From an uncultured Clostridia bacterium (GTDB lineage Bacteria; Bacillota; Clostridia; TANB77; CAG-508): 64,000 bases of DNA. The DNA is taken from contig CAMVJW010000001.1 of assembly GCA_947167965.1 (NCBI GenBank), positions 1 to 64,000 on the forward strand. The letters run 5' to 3'. This document shows, one piece after another, positions 28,034 to 37,606 of this stretch. A model generated the notes under the pieces. The model was not told the DNA's origin. It did no database searches and saw nothing but the letters and a program-made list of their open reading frames with translations. Positions within the stretch are counted from its first letter, which is position 1. Every line of letters begins with the position of its first letter. The translations under genes were made by a program, and so were the position numbers.

Positions 28034-30331
28034 TTATTTAAGCATATTTTTAATTCTACCATATTTTATTCCGAAAAATACTCCTGCAACTACAATTAAT
28101 ATAATAGCTAAAATTGATTTTTTAATATGTCCAGTTTTTGGAAGTTCTGTTTTGGCTTCTGTTTTTGGTGTTGTAGAATCATCTGTTTTTGGAACCACAT
28201 TATTATTTGTTGGCTCTTCTGGTTCTTCTACCTTTTCCCATTCTGCAATTAAGTCTACATCTGATGTTACAGGGTCGTCAAAATTGTATGCAACCTTTTG
28301 ATTATTTTCATTTATATAATACCAATATCTAAATATATATCCATCTTTTACAGGAACATTTGGTTCAACTGCCTTATCCATATAAGGAACTATTTGGTCT
28401 GGTATATCAGTATCATTTTTTGGCTCAAATGTAACAGTATATTTAATTTTATCATAATACAATTTTAATACTAAACTATCATCTGCTACTACTTTACCGC
28501 TTTGAACTCTATCTTTATGTGTTGTATTTTCTTTATATCCTGTATAAGTATTAGGAGTAGCTGTTACTGTAGAATCTACTTCTCCAGTTAATGTATCTGA
28601 AGAAACTAATTCATATTTACCATCTTCTGTTTCTTTATAATGTTCTACTTTATATTTAGCATTTTCAGGTTCTGGTTCTGGAGTAGGCTCTGGCTCTTTT
28701 TCTTCTTTCCATTTTGCATATACTGTAACATCACCCGTTCTATTAGAAATTCCATCTATTTTTTTGGTAAAGTTGGCATCTTCATACCATCCTAAGAATG
28801 TGTATTTATCACTATCAGGACTAATTGCATTTTTGAAACTAATATCATCAGTCTTTTTATATGTGCTAGGATTAGAAGGATCATTTTTTGCTCCGTCTAA
28901 ATTTAGTACATAATTAATTTTGTATTGGATTGGTGTCCATACTGCTTCTAAGTCAACATTACTTGTTACTTCACTGTTAAAGTCATATACATCTGATGTA
29001 CCTTTTTTTACCCAATGTTTAAATTCATATCCATCTTTTGTTGGATTTGATGGTTTAGTAGCTTTGCCTTTATTTTCTACAGTTTGAGTATCAGGAGTAG
29101 GTGCTCCACCTTTTGAGTCAAATGTCACCTTCCATTGAATTTTATCATACACTACTTTTATATCATGGTCTTCGTGAATTTTTTCAAATTTATAGCTTGT
29201 TGGATATTTACTTATATCCACGCTTTTTCCATCAACTGTGACTGATTTTAGTTTATAATTATCATCAGGAGAATATTTTATCTCTTTACTAGCATCATCT
29301 TTTAAATTACTTACGTCTGGGTCAATTGTACCATGTTCAACCGCTGTAGTTATTTTATGATATACTTTAATTTGCTCTGGTCTATTAAACATTACATTAG
29401 AAGCTGCTGTTAATCCATCCCAAGTATATGTTTGCTCTATTTTGTTTTTTCCATCAAGCAAAGCATATACAGATGATATGTTACTATCTAAGTTTCTATC
29501 TGTTGTAGAGTATATATATGTATCACTATTGTTTAAAATTTTATATTTTACAGATGAATCTAGATCTTTGTTAGCATATGCATTATCTGAAGTTAATTTA
29601 TAATCCTTTAAACAAACCCCTTGTTGTAAATCAACATCTATAACTTGATATAGTCCACTAACCTTAACTTCACTACCAGTAGTAGGGTTTAAAATAATAT
29701 ATTCTACATCAACTTCTGCATGTCCACTATTTCCAGGTTCCATTCTTAAGTGTGGTGGTGTAGGATGACCATATTTTGAAGGATTATATAAATCTTTATC
29801 TGCTACTCTAACATCAGTATTTTCAGTGTTTGCAATTTTTACACCAAACACTGGAGAATTACATCCTTGTGTTTTTATAGATTTTATATTTAATTTTAAA
29901 TCATATTTTTTTCCAAGATATTCTATTGCATCTTTATATATAATTGTTGCTACATTGCTTATTTCTTCTGAATTATTTAAGTTTATACCATAGAATAATT
30001 GGTTTTTATCCCATCCTGGCCATAGATAAAACTCTTTTTTATTCGTTGTTGAAGATGTTTTTACATTAATTGGGGTTCCACTAGTGTCACTAGGTGTAGG
30101 ATTTTGATTATATTTATATATTTTAATACTTGTATATGGAACACCTAATGTAGTTGCACTATATTTATTATCTAAATATATTTCACTATTTGATCCAAAT
30201 TTATGATCATTATCTAATAAACCAATTACAGATGATCCATCTGTTGGTCTATTATAATTCATTGCCGCAAATGCGTAATTTGTAAATAGTATCATAAATA
30301 CCATAAAAATTGCTAATATTTTTCTTTTCAT
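28034..30331 (-). CDS. LPKTG-anchored surface protein with InlB-type and MucBP-like repeats
   Basis: 765 residues. Signal peptide at 1-22 (ILAIFMVFMILFTNYAFA). A unique region to about 390 is followed by Listeria-Bacteroides (InlB B) repeats: TFDSKGGAPTPDTQTVENKG with HWVKKGTSDVYDF, then INYVLNLDGAKNDPSNPSTY with FLGWYEDANF. A MucBP-like stretch (AKYKVEHYKETEDGKYEL) precedes a third InlB-type unit. The end is LPKTG, a hydrophobic helix (SILAIILIVVAGVFFGI) and a basic tail: a sortase substrate linked to peptidoglycan. Such repeats bind host glycans or space domains. The InlB/MucBP architecture suggests gut mucosal contact. Confidence 0.85.
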   Translation of the reverse strand: MKRKILAIFMVFMILFTNYAFAAMNYNRPTDGSSVIGLLDNDHKFGSNSEIYLDNKYSATTLGVPYTSIKIYKYNQNPTPSDTSGTPINVKTSSTTNKKEFYLWPGWDKNQLFYGINLNNSEEISNVATIIYKDAIEYLGKKYDLKLNIKSIKTQGCNSPVFGVKIANTENTDVRVADKDLYNPSKYGHPTPPHLRMEPGNSGHAEVDVEYIILNPTTGSEVKVSGLYQVIDVDLQQGVCLKDYKLTSDNAYANKDLDSSVKYKILNNSDTYIYSTTDRNLDSNISSVYALLDGKNKIEQTYTWDGLTAASNVMFNRPEQIKVYHKITTAVEHGTIDPDVSNLKDDASKEIKYSPDDNYKLKSVTVDGKSVDISKYPTSYKFEKIHEDHDIKVVYDKIQWKVTFDSKGGAPTPDTQTVENKGKATKPSNPTKDGYEFKHWVKKGTSDVYDFNSEVTSNVDLEAVWTPIQYKINYVLNLDGAKNDPSNPSTYKKTDDISFKNAISPDSDKYTFLGWYEDANFTKKIDGISNRTGDVTVYAKWKEEKEPEPTPEPEPENAKYKVEHYKETEDGKYELVSSDTLTGEVDSTVTATPNTYTGYKENTTHKDRVQSGKVVADDSLVLKLYYDKIKYTVTFEPKNDTDIPDQIVPYMDKAVEPNVPVKDGYIFRYWYYINENNQKVAYNFDDPVTSDVDLIAEWEKVEEPEEPTNNNVVPKTDDSTTPKTEAKTELPKTGHIKKSILAIILIVVAGVFFGIKYGRIKNMLK

Positions 30332-30483
30332 TTTTTTGTCTCCTTTGTATTTTTATTATCTTCTTTCATATTAGCACATTATTTTTTTGTTTTCAACAAT
30401 TTTCAAGCTTTTTTTATTTACATTTTCGTTGCGTAAATATTACAAAAGTATTACTTTTAGAAAGTTTTTTGTAACGTTTCTTT

Positions 30484-32724
30484 TTATATTTTTTTCATAT
30501 TATTATTTATTAACTTATATTTTAACCCTGTATTTCTTTTTTTACTATCTACATTTTTAATCATATAGCCTATTGTCCTTCTATCTCCAATTATTATTAA
30601 TAATTCCTTTGCTCTAGTTATACCAGTATATAGTAGATTTCTTGTAAGTAACATTGGAGCTACTTTTGGTATACACATTATTACTACGTCAAATTCGCTT
30701 CCGCTGTGCCTTATGAATAGTTATGCTATAACTATGTTCTATTTGATCTAAATCTTGAAAGCCATACCAAGCTATTTTTTCATCATCAAATTTTATTTCA
30801 ATACTTTTCCCTTTTTCATCTATATCCATTATTGTTCCAAATTCTCCGTTAAAAACTCCTGTTCCATTTTCGTGAATTTTACTTTTTTCCCAATATATAT
30901 CATAGTTATTTTTCACTTGCATTATTCTGTCACCTACTCTAAATGTAGATGTTTTATTCACTTTTTCTTTTTTTTGTTTATTTTCTGGATTTAAAACACT
31001 TTGAAGCGCACCATTTAATTCTTTAGTCCCAAGAAGCCCTTTTTTGGTTGGGGTTAATATTTGTATATTTTCAAAAAAATCATAATCTCCAAATTTTTTT
31101 AGTCTACCTGTACAAAGTGATTTTATTTCTTCTAATATTTTTTCTTGATTTATTTCATTTATAAAAAAGAAATCATTTTTTGAATCTTCTGAACATTCAT
31201 CTTTTGAAATAAACCCTTCACCTTCATTTACTCTATGAGCATTTACAATAATCTTACTTTTTGCAGCTTGTCTAAAAATTTTATCTAAATGAATTGTTGC
31301 TATTTTTTCAGATTCTATTATATCTTTTAATACATTTCCTGGTCCAACAGAAGAAAGCTGATCACTATCTCCCACTAAAATTATTTTTGTTCCTAAATAT
31401 ACTGATTGAAGTAAATAATTCATTAAAAACATATCTACCATAGACATTTCGTCGATAATTACAATATCTCCGTCAATTGGAGTACCGCGGAAGTCTTGAT
31501 ATTGTTTATATAAGCCATCTTCATTAATCTTTCCAATTTCTAATAATCTATGTAATGTACTTGCTTCATATCCAGTCATTTCTGTCATTCTTTTTGCTGC
31601 ACGTCCGCGTTGGTGCTCCAAGTACAACCTTATATTTTTTCTTTTGATATATTTCTATAATTGATTTTATTATAGTGGTTTTTCCGTGTTCCAGGTCCTC
31701 CTGTTATTATAGTAATATTGTTTTCATTAACTGTTTTAATTGCTTCTTTTTGTTTATCAGATAATTTAATACTATTATTTTTTTCGACTTTTTCTATTTC
31801 TTTTTGAATTCCTTTTATTTTTTTCGAATTGTCGTAATCATTTAATCTTATTATTCTGTTACATATTGCATTTTCTGTATTATAAAAACTCTCTAAGTAA
31901 ATCCATTCTCCTCCATCATCACGTTCTTCTATTACTATTTCGCCTTTTGCTTTTAAATTAATTATGTTGTTTTCTACTTCATCTACAGAAACGCCTAAAA
32001 GATTTTGTGTATATATTTCTAAATTATTTAATAAAACACATGCATGTCCATTATATGTTGTTTGAATCAATCCATATTTGATTCCACTTTGAATTCTATT
32101 TTTAGATGTTTCTTCTGTTCCAAGTTCTAGTGCCATTTTATCTATTTGTCTAAAATCAACTCCTCTTACTAAATCAATTAAAACATAAGGGTTATCTTTA
32201 ATTTGATTTATTGCATCAATTCCAAGTTTATCATATATTCTCTTAGCATTTTCAATTCCAATATTAAATTTTTGTAAAAACCCAACAATCTGCCAAACAT
32301 CAAAGCTTTCTATAAAACTTTCTGAAATTTCCAATGCCTTGTCTTTAGTAATTCCTTTAATAATAGATAATTTTTCTGGTGCAAACTTTATTACCTCAAT
32401 AGTGTCTTCTCCAAATTCTTTAATAATTTTTCTTGCAGTTGCAGGTCCTACTCCCTTTATTGTACCATTTCCAAGATATCTTTCTAATGAGTCTAAAGTT
32501 TTAGGCATTATTTTTTCAAAAGTTTCTACTTTAAACTGTTCACCATATTCTTTATGTTCGACAAATCTACCAATTATTTTTAAATTATCTCCTTCAACAA
32601 TAAAAGGAAGATATCCAACAATTGTTTTGACATCTTCTAATTCATCTATATACATCTCTGCTATAGTATAACTATTTAATTCATTTTGATATATAATCCC
32701 AAGTACTTCTCCAGAATATTCCAA
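30484..32724 (-). CDS. recD2: ATP-dependent helicase RecD2 (RecD/TraA family), with three CGG +1 frameshifts
   Basis: 745 residues when all three frame changes are taken, the normal RecD2 length. An N-terminal OB-like domain and helix-hairpin-helix region (TIKGVGPATARKIIKEFG) precede the SF1B core. Walker A is ITGGPGTGKTT (second glycine of GTGKT from the first site, residue 347). APTGRAAKRM carries the second (residue 373), and IHKAQGSEFDVVIM the third (residue 674). IIDEMSMVD is Walker B, and VGDSDQLSSVG motif III. RecD2 is a 5'-3' helicase acting in DNA repair and replication. Straight reading would destroy every motif after Walker A. It is the strongest case here because three separate shifts restore one protein. 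Confidence 0.92.
30701..30703 (-). other. CGG +1 frameshift site 3 in recD2
   Basis: Context GCA CAG CGG AAG; skipping C at 30703 gives CAG GGA AGC GAA, restoring HKAQGSEFD of helicase motif V/VI. Confidence 0.9.
31605..31607 (-). other. CGG +1 frameshift site 2 in recD2
   Basis: Context CCA ACG CGG ACG; skipping C at 31607 gives ACG GGA CGT GCA, restoring APTGRAAKRM (motif Ia). It lies 26 codons after site 1 in the shifted frame. Confidence 0.9.
31684..31686 (-). other. CGG +1 frameshift site 1 in recD2
   Basis: Context GGA ACA CGG AAA; skipping C at 31686 gives ACA GGA AAA ACC, restoring the Walker A glycine of GTGKTT. Confidence 0.9.
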
Positions 32725-32746
32725 TATATTTCTCCTTATAATGCTT

Positions 32747-33304
32747 TTAATTTAATCTGTTCATAGCTGTATCCATTCCATATTGTATAATTTGAATAAC
32801 AGCTTCAGCTCCTTTGTTTATTCCATTTTCTAAAATTTGATATTTTTCTTTTGGTAACTTTTCTAATACATGGTTTATTAAATCTCCTTTGTGCTCTGGC
32901 ATACCAGTTCCAATTCTAATATGTGGAAATACTTCTGTTTCTAAGCAATTTATAACTGATTTCATTCCATTATGTGTGCCTGCCCCACCTTGTTTTCTTA
33001 TTTTTACACTAGCTTCTGGCAAGTCTATATCATCATAAATAATAATTACTTTTGAAAAATCAATTTTATAATAATTTATAAATTTAATTATTGCCTCTCC
33101 ACTAAGATTCATATATGTTTGAGGTTTACACAAAATAACTTTTTCATTTTCTATTATTCCCATTCCATATAATGAATCAAATGCTTTTTTTTCTACTTTT
33201 ATATTATACTTTTCAGATATTTTATTTATAACATCAAACCCCATATTATGCCTTGTAAAGCTATATTCCGGTTCTGGATTTCCAAGTCCTACTATTAAAT
33301 ACAT
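32747..33304 (-). CDS. pth: Peptidyl-tRNA hydrolase
   Basis: 185 residues. MYLIVGLGNPEPEYSFTRHN is the Pth N-terminus with the catalytic His at 19/20. KPQTYMNLSGEA and IIYDDIDLPEA (Asp) complete the active site, and HNGMKSVI is the substrate loop. It frees stalled peptidyl-tRNAs that drop off ribosomes, a role of special interest in an organism with non-standard CGG decoding. It lies 22 bp upstream of recD2 on the same strand. Confidence 0.94.
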   Translation of the reverse strand: MYLIVGLGNPEPEYSFTRHNMGFDVINKISEKYNIKVEKKAFDSLYGMGIIENEKVILCKPQTYMNLSGEAIIKFINYYKIDFSKVIIIYDDIDLPEASVKIRKQGGAGTHNGMKSVINCLETEVFPHIRIGTGMPEHKGDLINHVLEKLPKEKYQILENGINKGAEAVIQIIQYGMDTAMNRLN

Positions 33305-33355
33305 AATTCATCACATAATAAATATATTATGCTTATTTACTCACCTCTATTATCT

Positions 33356-34819
33356 TTAATTATAATTTACCTCTTTATTTGGTTTTAATAATATCTTATC
33401 TCTAACCTTTTGTAATAAAAAGAATATAAAATCATCTCTAATAATAATTAATATTGCAAAATATACAATTGCACCAACTATAATCTGAACAATAAAACAA
33501 ATTGTTCCTTTTAAAAATAGTCTTATTAACATACATGCTCCAAACATAATAAGTGATGCAAATAAATATCTAAATCCAATTTTTATCATTCTTTTTATTT
33601 TTATTTCTCTTTTTACAAATCTGAATTGCATTATTACAACTACTAGTTGAGATAAAACAGTTGCAATACATGCTCCAATACTTTGCCATAAATGTATGAA
33701 AATAAAATTTAAAATAAAATTAACTATTATTCCTGCAACAACAGATGTTGTAAATTCTTTTTGTCTTTTCGTTGGCAATAAATACTGAGTTCCTATTATA
33801 TTTGATACCCCCATAAGTAATATTATAGGTGATATTATATTAATCAAAATAATTGCTTTTTCATATCCTGGTCCAAAAAACCAAGGAATAAAATTATTTG
33901 ATATTGCAATTAGTCCAAACATGAGAGGAAAACTTAATAGATATGTAAAATTAAATGATCTTCTCATATATGTGTTTATCATCTTTTTTTCGCCACTTGC
34001 AAACATACTTGCCATTCTTGGAACCATTACTGTACCTAATGAAGTAACTAGTGTTAATAATACTCTAATTATCTTTTGACTTTGCTCGTAATATCCTGTT
34101 TCTGCTTTATCAATTATTATTTTTCCAAGCATTGTAGTATCTAACATATTATATACTTTATTTGCAATTTGAGGAATAAATAGTAAAACTATTGCTGGTG
34201 TTTGCCTAAATATTCTTATTCTTTTAATTCTAACTCCTCTAAAGTATTTTGGTAAATACATCCATAAAGATACATTTCCAAAAAAATCTGCCAAAGCATA
34301 TATTGCCAAATATTTATATAAATCTGTTTTTACCTTAACTAGAACAAATATTAAGGTTACACTTATAATTCTAACTAATATATTTCTTATAACTGTTTTT
34401 TTAAAATCTTCCATTCCTTGGAAAAACCAACTTATATCAAATGCCCCTGCAAAAAGTTCAAATATTAATATAGAGTAATATTGGCCATACTGCGCATCTC
34501 TCATAAATGTTAAAGCATAAATTATAGATGCTATTGCTATTGTAATAAATCTAAATGAAACTAATTCGATAAATATTCTTTTCATTTTCGACCTATTGTT
34601 TTGAGCATAGGCAATTTCTCTTTGCCCATACATTGATATTCCAAGTGACCCAAATAATACAAAATAATTTACTATTGTATAGGTATATATATATATTCCA
34701 TTTCCATCTGGTCCTAGTACTCTTGCTAAGTAAGACGCAGTTATTAATGGTAAAATAATTATTAACATTTGATATGTTAAATTATATAAATAATTTTTTA
34801 AAATACTCTTTTTTGCCAT
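33356..34819 (-). CDS. Polysaccharide flippase (Wzx/RfbX-like, MATE/MOP superfamily)
   Basis: 487 residues with about 12-14 membrane helices. ILPLITASYLARVLGPDGNG at residues 20-39 is the flippase N-terminal motif. GACIATVLSQLVVVIMQF and the charged loops agree with the family. These proteins flip lipid-linked oligosaccharides across the membrane for wall or capsule polymers. No glycosyltransferase is adjacent, so the substrate is unknown. SpoVB-like 62147 is another family member. Confidence 0.85.
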   Translation of the reverse strand: MAKKSILKNYLYNLTYQMLIIILPLITASYLARVLGPDGNGIYIYTYTIVNYFVLFGSLGISMYGQREIAYAQNNRSKMKRIFIELVSFRFITIAIASIIYALTFMRDAQYGQYYSILIFELFAGAFDISWFFQGMEDFKKTVIRNILVRIISVTLIFVLVKVKTDLYKYLAIYALADFFGNVSLWMYLPKYFRGVRIKRIRIFRQTPAIVLLFIPQIANKVYNMLDTTMLGKIIIDKAETGYYEQSQKIIRVLLTLVTSLGTVMVPRMASMFASGEKKMINTYMRRSFNFTYLLSFPLMFGLIAISNNFIPWFFGPGYEKAIILINIISPIILLMGVSNIIGTQYLLPTKRQKEFTTSVVAGIIVNFILNFIFIHLWQSIGACIATVLSQLVVVIMQFRFVKREIKIKRMIKIGFRYLFASLIMFGACMLIRLFLKGTICFIVQIIVGAIVYFAILIIIRDDFIFFLLQKVRDKILLKPNKEVNYN

Positions 34820-34912
34820 TTTTTTCCTTCTTTATATTAAGTATATTCTTTAGTTTTAAACTAGTATACCAAATTTGATTTTTTTATTCAATACTAATTA
34901 ATAATATATTTT

Positions 34913-34954
34913 GCAAAAAAAAAAGATAACTTTTTAATTTCTAAAAAATTATCT
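34913..34954 (-). terminator. Terminator after rpmE
   Basis: On the minus strand AGATAATTTTTTAG / TTAAAAAGTTATCT followed by nine or more T's, about 20 bp past the rpmE stop. Confidence 0.75.
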
Positions 34955-34972
34955 GTTTTCTTTAATTCTCTA

Positions 34973-35176
34973 TTAAGCAATGTTATATTTTTTCTTGAAT
35001 TTATCTGCTCTACTACCTGCAGTATCACGTCTTGTTAAGTTACCTGTCCAGAATGGATGGCAGTTAGAACATATATCAACTTTCATGTCTTTTTTTGTTG
35101 AACCAACTTTTATTACATTACCACATGCGCATGTTATAGTTGTTTCTTCATATACTGGTTGTATATTTTTATTCAT
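34973..35176 (-). CDS. rpmE: 50S ribosomal protein L31, zinc type
   Basis: 67 residues. TITCACGNVIKVGST and IDICSNCHPFWTG hold the C-x-C and C-x-x-C zinc-binding cysteines of the C+ form of L31. Preceded by GAGGTGAAAT and a GC-rich stretch (gaccgcccc at 35212). Stand-alone gene with its own terminator. Confidence 0.95.
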   Translation of the reverse strand: MNKNIQPVYEETTITCACGNVIKVGSTKKDMKVDICSNCHPFWTGNLTRRDTAGSRADKFKKKYNIA

Positions 35177-35270
35177 TTATTTCACCTCTTCCTTATAATT
35201 TAGGCGATTTCTGACCGCCCCAAAAAGAACTATCTAATATAATAACATATATTTTAATAAATAGCAAGTA

Positions 35271-35444
35271 TTATTTTATAACATTTTCATCATTTTCATA
35301 TTGATGCTGGATTGCAGTATATCTTGCAGATGATAATATTTCTTTATTAAAAGAAACTCTTCTAACAAGCTTAATCACTACATTAAATAAACAAGCTACT
35401 ATTAATATAAAAATGCATATTTTTTTCCAATTTCTTGCTAACAT
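35271..35444 (-). CDS. Small single-helix membrane protein
   Basis: 57 residues, started at ATG 35444 behind AAGGAGAAATAAA. One hydrophobic helix (ICIFILIVACLFNVVI) is followed by a basic/charged cytosolic or external tail with ARYTAIQHQYENDENVIK. No family recognised; the start is well supported and the frame is open to TAA. Between rpmE and the DUF4160 gene. Confidence 0.55.
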   Translation of the reverse strand: MLARNWKKICIFILIVACLFNVVIKLVRRVSFNKEILSSARYTAIQHQYENDENVIK

Positions 35445-35524
35445 TTTATTTCTCCTTACTTTTATAATATACTTTTTAATTATACTAATTATCTCAAATT
35501 ATGTCAAATTATAATTTTCTATAT

Positions 35525-35804
35525 CTAACAATAAAAACTTATAGAATCTTCTCCATATTTTTCCTTCCAAATAGAAACTATTTTAAAATAATACAAAGCT
35601 ATAATCTCCATAATGCTATTTAGTTCTTTTGAAGGAATGCGACTATTATTATTAGCCAAAATACATCCACCTGATCTTGTTAACCATACTTTTGTTGAAT
35701 TCGGTGATGGTTTGCCTTTTGAAATATGAACATGTATCGGTTCATTTATTTCATTTGACCAAAAATATACTTTATATCCGCATTATTTCCAATATATTAG
35801 GCAA
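35525..35804 (-). CDS. DUF4160 protein, with a CGG +1 frameshift at codon 9
   Basis: 92 residues, missed if a single frame is required. It starts at TTG 35804, inside the stop of the upstream gene (overlap of 8 bp), with LPNILEIM, then CGG, then GYKVYFWSNEINEPIHVHISK. EPIHVHISKGKPSPNSTKVW and RSGGCILANNNSRIPSKEL are the DUF4160 hallmarks (family start MPxILEIxGY). Shifting +1 at 35780 is required; reading straight on stops after two codons. The family is often paired with DUF2442-like proteins and is of unknown function, sometimes considered toxin-like. The neighbour 35797-36072 plays the partner position. Confidence 0.75.
35778..35780 (-). other. CGG +1 frameshift site in the DUF4160 gene
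   Basis: Context ATA ATG CGG ATA TAA; skipping C at 35780 gives ATG GGA TAT AAA, restoring the ILEIxGY motif. An immediate stop follows in the zero frame. Confidence 0.8.
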
Positions 35805-36072
35805 GCTTAAGCCCTCCTTGTCTTGCATATTTAAAAAAAAGATGTGCTCCTTTTTCAACTGTTTCTCTAAATTCTGATATTTCATCATCAGAAAAATGTC
35901 CTTCTTTTTCTACTATTTCATAACTTGGTAGTTCAAAAACAACTGTATCAAATCCATATTCCATTGGTCTTTCAAATGTTACATGTATATATTCTTCACC
36001 ATTCTTTTTTTTTCTTATATCTGAAAAAACAACTAATGTTTCGTCAGGATATTTTGCAAATTCATAAACCAT
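35797..36072 (-). CDS. Uncharacterised 91-residue protein, partner of the DUF4160 gene
   Basis: 91 residues. FAKYPDETLVVFSDIRKKKN and HVTFERPMEYGFDTVVFELP give two beta hairpins, then an acidic helix (FSDDEISEFRETVEKGAHLF) and ARQGGLKLA at the end. I do not recognise the family with confidence; its place next to DUF4160 and its stop/start overlap suggest a cognate partner. No signal peptide, no membrane helix. Confidence 0.6.
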   Translation of the reverse strand: MVYEFAKYPDETLVVFSDIRKKKNGEEYIHVTFERPMEYGFDTVVFELPSYEIVEKEGHFSDDEISEFRETVEKGAHLFFKYARQGGLKLA

Positions 36073-36213
36073 AATTATATAAATCCCTTAAATTAGATTT
36101 AGGTTTTATAATGGGTATACCTATAAACCAGTAAATTATTTAATTAATTATCTGTTTTTTTAGAAATTTTGATTTTAAAAACCTTAAAACTATTATATCA
36201 TATTTTATACTAT

Positions 36214-37477
36214 CTAGGCAATAACAGGAACTAATTTTATTTCATTTTCTAAATTCTCAGTACTATCATAGGTAACTTTAATATAATTTGTTGTATATCC
36301 TACCCATTTATTATTTTTTTTCTCTTCAAATAATACTTCCATATATTGACCTAAATACTTTTTGTTATATTCTTCTTGATTTTTATTTGATAATTCAATT
36401 AATTTTTGACTTCTTTCTTCTTTTACTTTTCCATCAATTTGGTTTTTCATACCAGCTGCAACAGTTCCTTTTCTAGGAGAATACTTAAATATATGCATTT
36501 TATAAAATTTAACTTTTTCTAAAAACTTATATGTCTCTTCAAATTCTTCTTCAGTTTCCCCAGGAAAACCTACAATTATATCAGTTGTAAGATTAACTTC
36601 TTTTATATTATTTCTTAATAAACTTACTACTTCTAAAAATTGACTACATGTATATTTTCTGTTCATTCTCTTTAAAGTTGTATCACATCCACTTTGTAAA
36701 GATAAATGAAATTGATTACAAATCTTTTCTAATTTAGATAGTCTATTTACAAATTCTTGTGTAATAATTGTAGGTTCTAGTGAACCTAGTCTTATTCTTT
36801 TAATTCCATCTATTTTATTCAAATCTTCTAATAAATCAATTAATCTGTATTTTTCCTCAAAATCAATTCCATAAGAAGCTATATGAATCCCAGTTATTAC
36901 AATTTCTTTTATACCTTTTTCTGCAACTTTTTTAACTTCTTCAAGTATTTTTTCTTTTTTTCTGCTTCTTACTCTACCTCTAGCATAAGGTATCAAACAA
37001 TATGTGCAAAAATTATTACATCCATCTTGAATTTTTATTGTTGCTCTAGTTTTTTCTGAAAAAGATATTATTCCCATTTCTAAAAAATCTTTTTCTTTAT
37101 TTACATCTACAATGTTACTAATTTTCGTGTTTTGATTTATGTATTGTTCTACAATTTTTACAATATCTTTTTTTTCATTATTACCAAGACACAAATCAAT
37201 TTCACTAATATTATCTAATTCATTTTTTGCAACTTGAACATAGCATCCGAACAGCCACAACAATTGTGTCTTTATTTTTTTCTTTTGCCTTTCTTAATGT
37301 TTGTCTTGATTTTCTATCTGCAATATTAGTTACAGTACATGTATTTACTACAATAACATCTGGATTTTCCTCTTCACTGCAAATTGAATACCCAGAATCT
37401 ATAAAGCTTTGTGCCATAGCATTTGTTTCATACTGATTTACTTTGCATCCTAAAGTAATAAAACATACTTTATTCAT
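36214..37477 (-). CDS. mtaB: tRNA t6A37 methylthiotransferase MtaB, with one CGG +1 frameshift
   Basis: About 420 residues after the frame change. MNKVCFITLGCKVNQYET opens the UPF0004 domain with the first cluster Cys. VNTCTVTNIADRKSRQ holds the second. Site: VVAV then CGG then GCYVQVA, restoring VGCY with the third Cys directly after. FCTYCLIPYARGR is the radical-SAM CxxxCxxC, and a TRAM-like C-terminus ends it. MtaB makes ms2t6A at position 37 of tRNAs reading ANN codons. Codon 77 is the CGG. Losing the shift would remove both the radical-SAM domain and the third cluster Cys. Confidence 0.92.
37247..37249 (-). other. CGG +1 frameshift site in mtaB
   Basis: Context GCT GTT CGG ATG; skipping C at 37249 gives GTT GGA TGC TAT, restoring VGCY (conserved Gly-Cys). 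Confidence 0.9.
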
Positions 37478-37527
37478 AGTGTTTTTATTCCTTTCAAATT
37501 TTAAAAGTATTTATACTTAATTATCAA

Positions 37528-37565
37528 AAAATCTACATACCAGAATGTTCTGCCATGTAGATTTT
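37528..37565 (-). terminator. Terminator after ftsZ
   Basis: AAAATCTACAT (37528-37538) / ATGTAGATTTT (37555-37565), T's following on the minus strand. Confidence 0.8.
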
Positions 37566-37606
37566 GTAATTTAAAAATCAATTTTAATAAAATATATAAT
37601 TATGTA

